This document shows, in pieces, positions 20,298-31,652 of a stretch of 64,000 nt of DNA (positions are counted from its first letter, which is position 1; each line of letters opens with the position of its first letter). Origin of the DNA: Peromyscus leucopus. Lineage: Eukaryota > Chordata > Mammalia > Rodentia > Cricetidae. The stretch lies in NCBI RefSeq assembly GCF_004664715.2, contig NC_051070.1, positions 72,792,200-72,856,199 of the forward strand, given 5' to 3'. The notes below the pieces were generated by a model. The model ran no database searches. It was not told the origin of the DNA and was given only the letters and a program-made list of their open reading frames with translations. The position numbers and the translations under genes are program-made.

Positions 20298-21743
20298 TAG
20301 AGAGCTCGTTCTGTCCTGATCGTCTCAGCTGAGAGGCTTCGGCTGTTGCCTCAGCCATTTGGACTTAACTCAAGGTCGTATCAGAAGAGGAGGTACATCT
20401 CCGTGGGCGGCTAAGCCTGTCTTTTCAAGTCGTTAAGTTGTAACTGAGTAGGTGGGTTGAGGGGGAGGAGGGTGACCATCCCAAGCGAAGCACACGTCAC
20501 ACCCGTCTCATGGCTTCTTCCCCACGGGGCAGCCCTTCTCCAGATGAATATTATTTCCTAGTTCTCTGGTGGAACGCCATCGTCTTGGCTGCCCTGTGGA
20601 GTTTTGAGTGCTACCAAGTGAGCAGAGCGCTCGGTGTCTGAAGAGAAAGGGAGCCGCAGCAGGTGCCCTGAGAAGTGACGTCCACGAGGGTAGCCTCGCC
20701 CTGAAGCAGACAAAGTAGTCCATGGTGCTGTTTTCTTACGCCATCCCTAGACTTCAGTGTCCTTCCCTCTTTCTTATCACGTTTTCTTCCCTTCTTCCCT
20801 CTTTTCTCCGTCCTACTTAAAAACAAATTTTGAAGATAAATAAATCCCCTTTACGCGATACAGGGACAGCATCCATCTATAGGAACCCATCTCATAGTAT
20901 TTTCACTCAGTGAAAATCAAAGCCAAATTCAAATGAATTATGACATTTTAGATCGTAAGTGCCTGCACTTACTACCTGGGCCGACATCATCTGATATGGC
21001 CTTGAGGAATGAAATCAGGCCGGGCTGGAGGGGCTGCAGCACAACTGAGGCTGTGACAATTTTATTGAGAGCAATCCGACTTTATCAGAAACAGACTATA
21101 ATGCCAGTTTCCAGGATCGATACTGCTGCAGTTGCCAGGATACAGTGAAGCTTACAAGTCATACCGAGTATGCAAGATTAATGTCTAAGACCAATTGTCT
21201 TCTCGAGCTCCCATGCCCCCTTGACGACCAAGGGAATATACAGGGAAACACAAGGCAGCCTGAGTGCTTTGCTGCCTTAGGGAGTGCATCAGTCTCTCAG
21301 GAACCGGAAGGGACCCTGTGCCCCAGGAGCCAAGGACTCTAATCTGAAAAACCTATGACAGAAGCCTCTCAAGGCAGCTAGGCCAAGCCAGCTTCATGGT
21401 TCCCCCGCATTTGATGTTTTACTTTGTGTGTGTGTGTGTGTGTGCATTTTTTAATGAACGTCTAATAGTTCGAAATCAAGCACAGGTAGCTATGAATGCT
21501 GTTCGTGTGAAATATGTGTTTCACAAGGACAGGATCTCTGTACTGCTCTTCCTCATTACTTTGCCATTTGCCTAATATCAGCTGATTAAGAAAGGCCAAA
21601 GCAAAGGATTTAGAGGTTCCAGAAAAAAAAAAAAAAACATAAGTTATTTACAAATTCTTCCTCCATCCAAAATCTACCAAGTCTATGCCCAGAGAACACA
21701 GTCTCAAGGAAGACATGTGGACTGAGTTCTTAATAATCTGCCA
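20298..21743. other. Unassigned DNA between Rnase12 and Rnase11
   Basis: Includes a (TG)n run at about 21425-21443 and poly(A) near 21624-21639; otherwise unrecognised. Frames of 60-71 codons only. Confidence 0.4.
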
Positions 21744-21890
21744 ATGGTCGGGTGTTTTAGCACATGTCTATCATTTTAGCATTCTGGAGGCTGAGGCAGG
21801 AGGATCAGTTATGAATATGAGACCAGCTTGGACTATTTAGCAAGTTCCAGGCAATCCTGTTTTAAATAGTGAGACCCAGTCTTTAAAGAC
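21744..21890 (+). repeat. Old B1/B4-like SINE
   Basis: Degraded B1 order: 'ggctgaggcaggaggatcag', 'gagaccagcttgg', 'gtgagacccagtc'. Confidence 0.6.
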
Positions 21891-21896
21891 AAGTGT

Positions 21897-22125
21897 GGGG
21901 CTGGGCTGTGACTCAGGGCTTAAGAGCATGTATTGACTGCTCTTTCAGAGGAACAGAGTTCAGCTCTCAACACCCGTGTCAGACTGCTTACAAGCTCCTG
22001 TAACTCTAGGTCTATGGAGTCTAATGCTCTCTTCTGGCCTCAAGGGCACAGGCACTCATGTGCACACAACTATGCACACACACACAGAACTAAAAACAGT
22101 AAAAACACATATTTTTTTTAAAGTG
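21897..22125 (+). repeat. B2 SINE
   Basis: B2 start with 'gctctttcagaggaacag', the middle 'ctctcttctggcctcaagg' and a CA/A-rich tail. Confidence 0.85.
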
Positions 22126-22268
22126 AGTTATGAGAGATTCACAGAAACGAGAAATGGATTTGGTAGGTTTAAGTGATCAGAAAGGTGTGTCAAAGAAAGA
22201 ATGCAATCTGGATTTGGCTTTGGGGGCTTCCACGAGGCAGAAAAGGAGGGACCCAAGAGGGAGAGCCA

Positions 22269-22482
22269 TGGGCTGGAGAGATGGCCCAGTGGTGAAGGGC
22301 ACTTGTTGCTCTTTCAGAGGACCTGAGTTTGCTTCTTAGCACTCACATCAAAGGGCTCAGAACCGAATGTTACTCCAGCACAAGGGGATCTGACATCCTC
22401 TTCTGGCCTCTGTGGGTACCCGTATGCACATGACATATACAGACACACACCCATAAATACAAAATAAAATCTGGGGGAAAAA
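22269..22482 (+). repeat. B2 SINE
   Basis: Starts 'atgggctggagagatggccc' and contains 'catcctcttctggcctctgt'; A-rich tail. Confidence 0.88.
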
Positions 22483-23849
22483 AGGGAGAGGTGGAGGCTC
22501 CTGGTGTATTTAGAAAGAGTTGGTCACCCTGACTGATTAGGGCAGGTTTGTTTAGCAAAATAAGGAGAGACACTTGGTTTGTGGGCCTCCGTGGTTAGGC
22601 TTCCTCTGGTCCTGGAGCCAAGGAGAGACGGGTCAAGAGTCCCGAGACAAGTTCAAGTGGGGTTTTATAGAATTGGGGGTGGGGAGGAGCACAGGATGGT
22701 GATTACAAAGAAGCTAAAATGACCCTGCGGAAGACACATGGGTGAGGGGAACTTTTAAAGGGGGAAGAAGGGAAATAAAAACCATCCTAGTGTGAGAGTG
22801 TTATCAACATAAATAACCAACTGTGTGGGGACTCTCGTTATGAAGTGTCCAGCACTGACATTACTAAAGGGTTTTCACCCTGACTAGACTAGCCATGCTA
22901 TGCCTCTGGCAAATGCTGCCAGGAAGCGGTGTTTGTTCGAGCCCCTGTGAAGCTGTGTCTGCCGGCACTGACCAGAAAGGGTGTGTCAGGATCGGGGAGC
23001 TGTTAGCCTTAGACCAGCGTTCGTCCCACGGGTCACCTAACTAGACAGTGAAAAGATGAGATATAACTGAACTCAAAGAAAGGTGTGCAGTAGGCTTTCA
23101 GAAAACAAAAACAATAAAGCACTCTGGGTTTGAGGAAATGGTGAGATCTGCAGAAGAGGAAGCAGGGTGCTTCCTGGTCCCTGAGTCCGACTGCTGTGTG
23201 CACATTCTGTCCGGTTCCCCCTGAGTGTCCTTGGCTCCTGGCTCCCTCATCAAACCCACACACATCTCTCTACCCCTTTCTTGCCCCTCCTTCCCTTGGT
23301 TAGATCCAATAGCAGAAACTCAGAGTATGAGACACAGTTTCACTGCCAGCCCAGTAAGAAGCTGGACTCTTTCTCTGCAAGATCCACTGGCCAAAGGAAC
23401 TGGTAAAGACGGAGATTTTCTGACTGAGAATGGGCGGGGAAAGAATCGGGAGCTGGAGAAAGGCTATCGCCTGTGCTTTTTGTTTGCGTGGCTGTCGTGT
23501 GCCGGGTCCTGCGTGGGCAGTAAGACACAGGGATAGTGAGAAATGTGGTGGGTGAGATGACTCGGACCTACGTGGAGACTGTAAACCGCTCTAACAAGAG
23601 CAGACAAAAGAAAAGTACTTGGCTCCAGCACGTTAGATTTAGCTAAGGTTTTGTTTTGTTTTTCTTCAGTTGGGTAGACTAATGTCGAATGAGACAGACT
23701 GGACTGGTTGTAGCTGGACATTTTAGCCTGGGTGCTCAGGCTCCTCAACTGATTGTTATTTTACTATGTCATATTTCGTTAATATATATGTAGGAGTCTT
23801 ATATCGGAGGGGTCGTTACTGAGAATAACTGCCGTACGGAAGAGGAAAA
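22483..23849. other. Upstream region of Rnase11, unassigned
   Basis: No recognisable repeat or gene over about 1.4 kb. A non-coding first exon for Rnase11 is expected somewhere upstream, but nothing marks it. Confidence 0.4.
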
Positions 23850-23874
23850 CTTCCCTGTTTTATCTTTCCTGCAG
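23850..23874 (+). other. Rnase11: 3' splice acceptor of Rnase11 coding exon
   Basis: Pyrimidine-rich 'ttccctgttttatctttcct' followed by GCAG (AG at 23873-23874), 22 nt before the start codon. Confidence 0.75.
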
Positions 23875-23896
23875 ACAAGATTACAGTGTACATGAG

Positions 23897-24463
23897 ATGG
23901 CGATCTTTGTGCTGTTGCTTGGCCTCGGGGTGGTTCTCGTAGCGCCTTCAGAAAGCACGGTGAAGGGCATCAGAGAAAAATTTTCACAGGAGGAGACGCA
24001 TCCTGCTGCAAAACAGACTGTTGGGGCATCAGTGAACTCAACCCTGTCAGATAAAATTATCAGCCTCAGCATACCCAAGAATGGGATGTCTGCCTCACCC
24101 CCAACATCTAGAGGGTTATATTTCCTCATCCCCAAGGGAAACACCTGGAGTAATGACCAACACTGTCTAAACGGCCCGAGAGTCTGGAGAGAGGTTTTAG
24201 ACACGAATGCGTCATGCCAGTTGGGCAATAACTTTGGGCACGGGTCCCCCGATGGGATACACGGAGCTCCCAAGGCCACCCGCTGGAAATGTGGTCTAAG
24301 CTACTGTGAGACCCTAGGACTGGAACACACCATGTGCAAGATCACTGCAGGCCAGCGGGGCCCCCGGTGTCAGGAGCACCGTGTCACCTCCTTAAAGAGA
24401 ATCTTGACAGTGCTGACAAGCCACTCCCTGATGAGCTGGCTAGTCAGCGGCTCTAAATTGTAA
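23897..24463 (+). CDS. Rnase11: Ribonuclease A family member 11 (non-active)
   Basis: A 188-residue secreted-type RNase A homologue encoded by one exon, recognised as RNASE11 by its long N-terminal extension and C-terminal tail (SLMSWLV..GSKL). Residues 1-16 form a signal peptide. Residues 17-89 are a low-Cys spacer with a sequon at N47. The RNase-like part begins at C90. The signature CKxxNxF appears as CQLGNNF (107-113), so the catalytic Lys is Gln. The C-terminal catalytic His region is absent. There are six cysteines (C90, C107, C132, C137, C147, C158) against the usual eight. The ATG at 23897 has a strong context (G at -3 and +4); a weaker ATG 5 nt upstream opens a 16-codon overlapping uORF. 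The frame is intact, so the protein is probably made. Ribonuclease activity is very unlikely. Neighbours Rnase12 and Rnase9 lie on the same strand. Confidence 0.9.
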   Translation: MAIFVLLLGLGVVLVAPSESTVKGIREKFSQEETHPAAKQTVGASVNSTLSDKIISLSIPKNGMSASPPTSRGLYFLIPKGNTWSNDQHCLNGPRVWREVLDTNASCQLGNNFGHGSPDGIHGAPKATRWKCGLSYCETLGLEHTMCKITAGQRGPRCQEHRVTSLKRILTVLTSHSLMSWLVSGSKL

Positions 24464-25379
24464 ATCGCAGGGCTTTGAGGGTAAAGAAGGACAAGTTCAC
24501 GATCATTGCTGCTTCTACCCTTCCGCTACACATGTCTGTCCCCTGGTACGCAGTAAACACTGTTTGTGCTAAACTGGATAAACGGAGGGCGGGGGGGAAT
24601 GGCCCAATGCAGCACAAGCCAATTAAAAATTGTAACTGATCCTAGAATCCAGACTCACGTTCTTGCTCTCACTCTCTCTCTCTCTGGATGCCTTCCTAGT
24701 TTAGCTATAAAGCTGTTCCAACGCTGAGTCTAACCCAAGTGGACAAAGGAAGGAAACCCCAAGCCAGATAGTGAATGAGGGTGAGACATACACTCAGTGC
24801 TGTTCCTCCAAGGAGTGCGAGCTTAAGTGTGAGCATATGTGTGCGCCTGAGTGCAACTGCCTCCACCAGTGGGCTGCCGGTCCTCCAGATGTCTCGGCAT
24901 CACAGCGGCAGCACTGTACAATCTGCATTCCTCCGCCAGTGTTCCTATCTCAGGGCTGCTGCTGCAGGGAGACGAAACACAGCTCTTCTCGCAGCCGAGC
25001 ACCGTCTCGCTGCTCCAGAGCTTCGCCGGCACAGCGGCAAACGACGGGACATACAGGAGGTGGCGGTGGGAATATGAGTTCCAGGCAGGGTTGTCTTCAG
25101 CCTTGATGCTTTCTCTGCCAATTTTAAGTCCTCGGAGTTAACAGAGCATGAAGCACAGACGGTTATCGTTATTTGCTGTTGTGCAAATGTATGCTCCCGT
25201 TTCCCCTCTTATTTCTTTCCTTCATGCCGAGCCCACTCTTTTTTTAAATGTTTAATTCTAAATAAACACGTGCAAATGAAGGCCATGTTGTTGTAATGTT
25301 TTTCTTGCAGTATGTGGTTCGTTTTACCTTGATATTCCCTATGTTTTTACACTGATACAGAATTCTCAGTCTATGGAGA
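24464..25379. other. 3' flank of Rnase11, unassigned
   Basis: Candidate poly(A) signals are ATTAAA at 24622-24627 and AATAAA at 25261-25266; I cannot tell which is used. Around 24775-25141 all three + frames stay open for 96-111 codons, one rich in Cys. The sequence is GC-rich and not a repeat I know, but open frames in every register argue against coding. Confidence 0.45.
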
Positions 25380-28200
25380 CTACAAGAGGCTGACAGTCAA
25401 CCAACACAGACCATCAGAACAACATGTGAGATCTGGGGGCTTTTTAACTGGATTCTCTTTGTCGGCATGATGGCTGCTTAAACCCTGCCGACATTCACTG
25501 TTAGTTTGGGTCGCTGGTATACGATCAGAGTTCAATTTGTATTTGGCAGTAAGAGGAGAGTGATTTAGGTAAATGCCTGGGTTTTGAACAATAAATGAGG
25601 CTACAGGTAGGCCGAGGTGCTCGCTCAGTGAGCCCATTCTAGGGTCATTTACGTGTGGCAGGTCTGATACTACACTCATTCACCAAATAGAAGAGTGGAT
25701 TCTCCAACAGCACAGCCCAAGTTGTCTCTTTGTGGTTCATATTCAGTTCATATATTAGTGACTTCATTTTTACACCATTCATTTATAGTAGAGGGGCCAG
25801 TCAGCCCTAGGGAATAACTTGTTTTGGTTGTTTTATTTTGTTTTACAATATGCAAGAAGAAGCCAACCCATCTTAGCACATATCTTCTCTCACCAGGAAA
25901 GAAGAGCAAAGACCCAGGACAGTAGCTCTTTTTCAGGCTGGGAGCATCTTCCAGAGAGGTGTGATCAAGAACACACCGTCCACCTCTCTGAAGGAAGCAG
26001 GAACTCTGGCTTCTAGCCGGCTACGGCGACCTCTCAGAATCTATCACTTCATCATCATACTGTGGTCTGGAAGACACAGAAGTGCCTTAAAGCACACGTT
26101 CCTGACTCCAGAGCCCATCACTTCTCTGATGTATGTGCCACAGGTTCCTTGTGAGGCGTTGAGCCCGGGATTTGAGGCTTTCAAATACTGGGTTTTCATC
26201 ACTCCCCATTTCTGCTCACCAAACCTGCAGGGGCTCCTTTGGTTTGGTTTTGTGGCTTTGTATCTCAGTTGATCAGACTGGTTTTCAGGGCTCCAGAGTC
26301 CCCTTTCACCATCCCCAGTCTTCCTTCCTGCCTCTGTGGTTTTGAGGATGCTGTCCTCCTTGGCCATTGCTTCCCTCCTACAGAAAGGGTTTGCTCCCTG
26401 CCTCCCCGGTCCTTCCTTTCTTTCCCTTCTCTTACTTATCTTAACCCTTAAGCACATGAGCCACACCTGCTAAGAACCAGTCCCAGCATCCCTGGTACTT
26501 GTTAGGGAAGTAACTGAAAAGTAAATACGCCTTTGTAGCTGAAAGGCAAAGTGAGAGGCAGATCCGATTCTGAAGCAGCCACGGGAGGTACCCGGATGGT
26601 AGAGACGGGGTTCAATACCCTTATCCGTGCAGTGTGGATGTTGGGTGAGATCTGGCCCTGGGCATTCGTGAGGATCAATGTGGAGGAGTTTCAGGTCACC
26701 CAAGCCAACTCTCCTCACTGTCAAGGCAAGGCACCCAGACTCACTTCCTCTCTCAGGCTCTCTGAGCAGAAGTGATGTGAGCAGGGTCCGAGTCCAGGTT
26801 TCATCACAATATACTGAACACCTTGTCATTATTCAATAACTAGATCCCCAACTGGACTACATCTTCACTTAAATATTTTATATAATAGCAATCGTAATGG
26901 CCCAGGAGTAAGCTGAACTCAGAGGGAACCATGTCCCTAACGGCTGTGCTATGCAGTTGTTCCGCCAACCTGCTGTTGACAGGTTGTTATATGAGAGGGG
27001 AGTAAAGGTGTGTTTTAAAGCCCTGTTCTCTGAGATTCCATCCCTTGAGTTTGGCCTTCACATAACAAAGTTCCTAATTATAGGAACTGTTGTTAAGCAC
27101 AAGCCCCTAGGCTGGAGGTCTAGGAAGAACCTGGGTTCTGTAGACAAAGGGCAGGATCGAGTGTGTGGTCATTTTGCAAAAAGCATCAGGGTTGCTGAAG
27201 GGCCCAGAGTTTCACTCCCACTCAGCCAGACAGATCAAAAAGCTTTCTTTCTAATTCGAGTTTCAGTGAGTAGGGAAAGGTTGCTGCTTATGTGTTCAGT
27301 GCCTTTGAGACAAAATAATTCAGGGTCACTTCGAGTGCCTACCTCCTCGCCAGTCCCCCAGGGCAGCCAGGCAGTCTTTTTATCCTGAAAGCTCCTGGAC
27401 AACAAACGTTTCTGAAAGCAAACACAGGACACTGTAACAGCCACTCGCTTCTAAACAGAAGTTCAAAGAGAGACTGAACGTCTGAAATGCAACTTCATTC
27501 CCCTCCCCACCCCCCTAGAGACTTGGCAGAGCTGGGATAAGATGGCTTGAAAACTCTTTCATCCTTCTTGTTTTGGAAGCCTGCTAAGGTTTTCAGAGTC
27601 ACAACAATGACAATTGTCACAAGGTTGTTCGTGGCCATGGTGATTGTAATAACAGAACAGAGCACTTCCAGCACGTCAGAAAGATCTACAAATTCTCTTA
27701 TTACTCTCAAACAATCCACACGGAGTGGAGTCGATGACGTTACCTGCAGACAGTAGGCAGTGTTCAAAGTCATGTGTATAACTGCTCTTTGCAGGAGCAA
27801 ACAAGGACAGTTTGATTTCATAGGTCACACTTCTAGCCTATCATCTGTATTTGATAGAAGAAAAACACACTTGTCAATAACTGTAAGGAAAGACAATTCT
27901 GACTGTTCCTGAATAAAATATACCTTACCACTTACCATTTGCTTTGATGATGAAATGGTAGCTGTCATCACTATTATTTTTATACAATTAGATTGTTCAG
28001 TAAACAGCTGAAGACAATTTTCCACATATAAGAGTTTACCATATATCTTAAACCTATAAAGCAGTCTGTCAGAAAGATGAAACATACTTACGGAAAAAAT
28101 AATCAGAAGACATTATCTGAAAATTAGCCAAGGAAGAAATAATCATTAAACATTTGAAAACATTTCTTTCTCACTAAATGGAAAAATGATGTGCTGTCAT
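25380..28200. other. Long repeat-poor unassigned stretch between Rnase11 and Rnase9
   Basis: About 2.8 kb in which I see no SINE, L1 or gene. Opposed frames at 26044-26466 (minus), 26470-26829 (minus) and 26951-27388 (plus) reach 119-145 codons without signal peptide, domain or Cys pattern. The region from 27500 to 28190 is AT-rich. Confidence 0.4.
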
Positions 28201-28222
28201 TTTTAAACTGTTTAAACCAAAG

Positions 28223-28224
<2 letters not shown>

Positions 28225-28277
<53 letters not shown>

Positions 28278-28438
28278 CTGTGTGTCTATTTGAGTGCGGG
28301 TCCCCACAGCAGCATTAGATGCTCTGGGGCTGGAGTTACAGGTGGTTGTGAGACTTGTGATGTGGATGCTGAGAACCAAACTCTGGTCCCCTGCAAGAGC
28401 AGAACTGCACTCAATCGCTGAGCCATCTCTCCAGCCCC
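28225..28438 (-). repeat. B2 SINE with long (GT)n
   Basis: Reverse-oriented B2 ending 'gctgagccatctctccagcc'; its CA tail appears as a (GT)n run at about 28225-28275. Confidence 0.88.
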
Positions 28439-28668
28439 TATCACTTTTTAAATCAATCCAGTCAACAGGCACAGATTAAGAAACTAAGAGTGTTGGCATG
28501 AACATAGGAAAGGATGCGTTCATGTTTGGTTGACATTCCTGGGAGGCCTGACCTTTTCTGAAGGGAAACGGTGGAGGAGTGGATCTGGGGGAGAGGGGAG
28601 TGGGGAAGCGGGGGACTGGGAAGAGAAGGGAGGGGAAAATGCAGCCAGGATGTAATATATGAGAGAAA

Positions 28669-28750
28669 GAAGGAAGGAAGGAAGGAAGGAAGGAAGGAAG
28701 GAAGGAAGGAAGGAAGGAAGGAAGGAAGGAAGGAAGGAAAGAAAGAAGAA
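28669..28750. repeat. (GAAG)n purine tract
   Basis: About 17 GAAG units decaying into GAAA; this creates the Lys/Glu/Gly- and Phe/Leu/Pro/Ser-rich frames on the two strands. Confidence 0.92.
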
Positions 28751-28844
28751 AAAGAAAATAAATAGAAAAGAAAGAAAAAGGGACATTCTTAGCCTCTCTG
28801 AAAAAACAAACTGGTTTCTGTCTTGCTGCCTTTCACAAGGACAA

Positions 28845-29054
28845 TTTGGAGCTAAGTTCTGAAGCAGGCTCTCTGCACCTCTGGAGCTAAGTTCTGGAGC
28901 AGGCTCTCTGCACATCTGGAGCTAAGCTGCTGGAGCAGGCTCTCTGCACCTCTGGAGCTAAGTTCTGGAGCAGGTTCTTGCACATCTGGAGCTAAGTTCT
29001 GGAGCAGAGTCTCTGCACATCTGGAGCTAAGTTCTGGAGCAGGCTCTCTGCACA
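28845..29054. repeat. 35-bp minisatellite, six copies
   Basis: Six tandem units with consensus starting 'tctggagctaagttctggag' and finishing 'caggctctctgcacc'. Units start near 28845, 28880, 28915, 28951, 28985 and 29020. The third is one base longer and the fourth one shorter. Confidence 0.92.
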
Positions 29055-29448
29055 TTCAGCTGCTTCACCTGGTGGCTGCTGATGTTCTTTCTTTCTCTCA
29101 TATGTCCTCTAGGTAAGGAGCTCAACTCGGCCATCCCTGGCTCTGGTGGTCTTGAAGGTCAGGACGTATCTGAGGGCCTCAGGAGGCCATAGACTTTTCT
29201 TGCATGGGCCATAGTGCTGGGCAGGTGAGAGCTCTGAGTGTCCTCTCCTTGCCCCCAGCTCAGACTCTTCAGGAACCCCACATTCTGGATGAGAATGTAG
29301 ACAGAGACCCCTGAGGCCCTCCTGGATATGGGGAGCAGGGGCCTGTTAGAGGGGAAATGGGTGAGGACAATGGCCAGTGTAACCTAACTATGCTCAATTC
29401 CACTTTCTTTCCTCCCAGTCCATTTTCATATTTTTTCTTCTTGACCAG
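29055..29448. other. Unassigned non-coding DNA
   Basis: Nothing recognised. Confidence 0.4.
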
Positions 29449-29758
29449 TGTCTTAATTAGGGTTTTTATTGTTGTGAAGAGACATCATGACCACGGCAGC
29501 TCTTATAGGGAAAAGATTTAATTGGGGTGGCTCACTTACAGTTTCAGAGGTTCAGTCCATTATCATCACAGCAGGGAGCATGGCGGTGTGCAGGCAGATG
29601 TGGTGCTGGAGCTGAGAGTCTTACATCTTGCAGGCAACAGGAAGTTGACTGACTGTCACACTGAGGGAAGCTTGAACAAAAGAGACCTCAAAGCCCACAC
29701 CCACAGTGACACACTTCTTCCAACAAGGCCACATCTCCTAATAGTGCCACTCTCTTTG
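29449..29758 (-). repeat. Family R repeat, minus strand
   Basis: Begins 'gtgtcttaattagggttttt', contains 'gaagagacatcatgaccacg' and 'gacacacttcttccaacaag'. Confidence 0.8.
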
Positions 29759-30329
29759 GGGGTTGCTTCTTGGAGGTGGGGAAGGGGAGCCATCTACTTC
29801 TCCAGAAAAGAGGACGCTCCAGGCTCACAAAGGCAGAAGTTAGCAGTTGGATTTTGACTATGTTAGAAGCAGAACAGACTTAGTCTGTTTTCTTATTAAG
29901 CTTGCTAATTATGCTTTAATTAATGTTAATTATATTTAATTAATCCTAAAGTTTGCTATTTTCCTTTCCCTTTTCAACATGGATGATGGCTCAGGAAAAC
30001 TGGAAATCTAGGACCCTCTGCACAGGCTGAAAGCAGCTTAACAGGTTGGAGAGTATCACTTATAGGCAGCTTAGCTAGTCCGAGTGCCCCTCAGCATCCT
30101 TTAGTATTTAGATATGGTTCTCTCGAGGACTAGAACTGATAAAATGAATATATAGGGATCTATTAGAGCAGCTTATGGGCTATGGTCCTGCTAGTTGAAC
30201 AATAGCTGTCTCCCAATGGAAAGTCTGAGAATCCAGTAGTTCTTCAGTTCACGAGGCAGAATGTCTCAGCTGGTCTTCCATATATATACCCCAAACCCAA
30301 AGAAGTAGGCTCTAATACCAGTGAAGGAA
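29759..30329. other. Unassigned non-coding DNA
   Basis: AT-rich around 29890-29950; no gene or clear repeat. Confidence 0.4.
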
Positions 30330-31020
30330 TGGACTTACCAGAGAGAGAGGGGGCAAGCATTAAGTATTTACTCCAGCAAGGACAAAGTATCGCCCTTTCC
30401 ATGGAGGAAGTGGTCCAATGTAATCCACCTGCTACCAGGTCGCTGGCTGGTCACCCCGGGGAATGGAGCCATATTGAGTGCTCAGTGTTGATCTCTGATG
30501 TTGGCAGATCTGGCACTCAGCAGCAGCTCTATCCAGTCAGCCTTAATGAGTGGAAGTCCATATTGTTGAACCCATGCGTAACCTCCATCTCTGCTACTGT
30601 GGTCATAGTGTTCATGGGCCCATTGGGCAATGACAGGATGACTGGGCAAAGAGGCTGAATGTCCATAGAATGGGTCATCCTGTCTACGTGATAATTAAAC
30701 TCCTTCTCAGCTGAAGTTACCTTTTGATGAGCATTTGCATGTGACGCAAGTAGCGTCATCTTTTGCCCGTATAGAGATCTAGCCACATAATTCTTTCCCA
30801 ATGTCTTTCTCATCAACATCCCAATTATTCTCTCTCCAAGTTCCTGGTCATCCAGGAAATCCACTGGCTACATACATCCCATGAACCAGTGAATAACTGC
30901 ATATCTATCCATTTTTCCTTCCAAACAAAATGTGTGACCATGTGCACTGCCCAAAGTTCTGTCCACTGTGAAGATTTCCTTTGGCTGGTGTCTTTCAGGG
31001 TTGTCCTCAAAAGGGTTGTA
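30330..31020 (-). pseudogene. ERV-L-type pol fossil (RNase H to integrase region)
   Basis: Two minus-strand frames (30825-31010, then 30529-30864 in another register) resemble the RNase H end and integrase N-terminal part of ERV-L-class retroviral pol. The characteristic segment around the SSQWTEL and HVNAHQ-like motifs is recognisable; here the second reads HANAHQ. The frame breaks near 30830-30860, and no gag, protease or LTR is seen nearby. It is an inactive ancient endogenous retrovirus fragment. The plus-strand 109-codon frame here is its shadow. Confidence 0.75.
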
Positions 31021-31249
31021 ATAATGTTACAGCAGTCCGCTTCTGAGTGGTGCCTGCATAATGTATAAAATTCTCTTTCTCTGTCAACTGATCATGGTGT
31101 GCACCCCACGACACACACTATGGCTTCTATTCCTGTTACAACGCCTTCTGCCACCAAGAGTGCATTCAGGGGGTCAGCTTTGTGCAGCAAGTGCTTTTAC
31201 CCTCTGAGCCCTCACAGTGGTCCCCGTGGAATTGATCTCAGAGTAATGC
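31021..31249. other. Unassigned, possibly continuation of the ERV-L fossil
   Basis: Adjoins the pol fossil and may be more of it in degraded form, but I cannot confirm this by eye. Confidence 0.3.
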
Positions 31250-31510
31250 CTTTTTTAAAAAAAAAAAATTTCAAGGTTATTATTTTCATGTACTTTGTAG
31301 TAAATAATGCAGAGCAATCGTCATACCTTTAATCCACTTTCACCAATGATAACATGATGCAAAATTACAATACTGTATGAAGACCTGGGTATTTACCTTG
31401 ATACAGTCAAGAACATGCCAAACATTCCCTAAACAGAATATTTTCATAACCATAAGCATCTTTCATGCTATTTTAATGTAGTCAAACCTGTCCCTTTTGT
31501 CTCATTAGCT
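31250..31510. repeat. Possible old L1 (L1M-type) 3' fragment
   Basis: The stretch with 'accttgatacagtcaagaac' followed by 'atgccaaacattccc' recalls ancient L1M 3'-end sequence. It is heavily diverged; orientation is not assigned. Confidence 0.35.
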
Positions 31511-31529
31511 TCATTTTTTACTTCAAGTC

Positions 31530-31532
<3 letters not shown>

Positions 31533-31572
<40 letters not shown>
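31533..31572. repeat. (CA)n microsatellite
   Basis: About 19 CA units, followed to about 31650 by imperfect CACA-rich sequence. Confidence 0.92.
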
Positions 31573-31573
<1 letters not shown>

Positions 31574-31652
31574 TACACATATATGCACTTATGCACACAC
31601 AAGTGGCACATAAAAACACACAAACACACACCGACATATTCACATACACACA

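Noticed and set aside
23881..24279. 132-codon minus frame across Rnase11
   Set aside because: Shadow of Rnase11.
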